Assembly (NCBI GenBank): GCA_002393705.1
Contig: DGTH01000033.1
Span: 578-29,236 of the forward strand
Direction of reading: 5' to 3'
From: Prevotella sp. UBA4341
GTDB taxonomy: Bacteria > Bacteroidota > Bacteroidia > Bacteroidales > Bacteroidaceae
Length of the DNA stretch: 28,659 bases
Positions 28,552 to 28,659 of the stretch are shown piece after piece. The notes beneath the pieces were generated by a model. That model did not search any database, was not told where the DNA came from, and saw only the letters and a program-made list of their open reading frames with translations. Positions within the stretch are counted from its first letter, which is position 1. The number at the start of each line of letters is the position of its first letter. Made by a program: the position numbers and the translations under genes.

Positions 28552-28659
28552 ATGTCGAAAATTTGTCAAATCACAGGAAAGACGGCACAGCGTGGTAACA
28601 ATGTGTCGCACTCAAAGCACCGCACAAAGCGCGTCTTTGACGTAAACCTGTTCAGCAAG
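28552..28659 (+). CDS. rpmB: 50S ribosomal protein L28, N-terminal part (3' end outside window)
   Basis: The first 36 residues are visible and the frame runs off the end of the window. [20 protein letters not shown], then [13 protein letters not shown], is the L28 N-terminus as seen in Bacteroidetes; L28 is a basic protein of the large ribosomal subunit. A promoter lies about 50 nt upstream. In this phylum rpmB is usually followed by rpmG, which would be outside the window. Confidence 0.95.
   Translation, partial: MSKICQITGKTAQRGNNVSHSKHRTKRVFDVNLFSK

Overview
The window is chromosomal DNA from a Bacteroidales bacterium, most likely a Prevotellaceae member. The evidence is several TAnnTTTG promoter elements (some with a TTTG box 20 nt upstream), type IX secretion (T9SS) cargo tails of types A and B, a TonB receptor/DUF4249 pair, DUF6029 and Omp28-type surface proteins, a PorT-like barrel, and a short Bacteroides-type SerA. 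I see no transposase, integrase, phage gene or CRISPR array. Host assignment is inference from gene content.

Layout. 1-1296: 3' end of dapA followed closely by an AraC-family regulator. 1297-1849: a gene-poor stretch with two small hairpins, a 22-bp tandem repeat, and a minus-strand tRNA-Arg(ACG) with its own promoter and terminator. 1850-7602: a plus-strand exported-protein cluster (TlpA-like thioredoxin, DUF6029 barrel, Omp28 lipoprotein with CxxC, two T9SS-type cargo proteins of which the second has an Omp28/CxxC domain), closed by a bidirectional terminator. 7690-10626 (minus): TonB-dependent receptor and DUF4249 lipoprotein. 10787-15633 (minus): overlapping genes for a tiny T9SS type-B domain protein, UvrA and a ComEC/Rec2 protein. 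15746-19501 (plus): LysM/periplasmic-binding-fold protein, PorT-like barrel, POT peptide transporter. 19680-21772 (plus): serC and serA. 21854-23524 (minus): a GH5 glycosidase. 23639-28659 (plus): HIT protein, DUF1015, YigZ, methionine aminopeptidase, TsaD, PncC/CinA-C and the start of rpmB.

The most unusual signal is a seven-base periodicity that recurs across the window. G-rich heptads of the GGTGTTR / GGTGCGA type lie in frame inside five genes, always at structurally permissive sites: the signal peptides of the DUF6029, Omp28 and PorT-like genes, the inter-domain linker of UvrA, and the linker before the sorting tail of the GH5 enzyme. A+T-rich heptads (GTAAATC and GTTGAAA types) lie between genes, placed over the -33 region of the map, rpmB and LysM-gene promoters, in a long hairpin between serC and serA, and in the serA/GH5 terminator. 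Because 7 is not a multiple of 3, gain or loss of one unit in a coding array would shift the frame, so phase-variable expression is possible for the two long arrays. This is inference from sequence pattern and needs comparison between strains.
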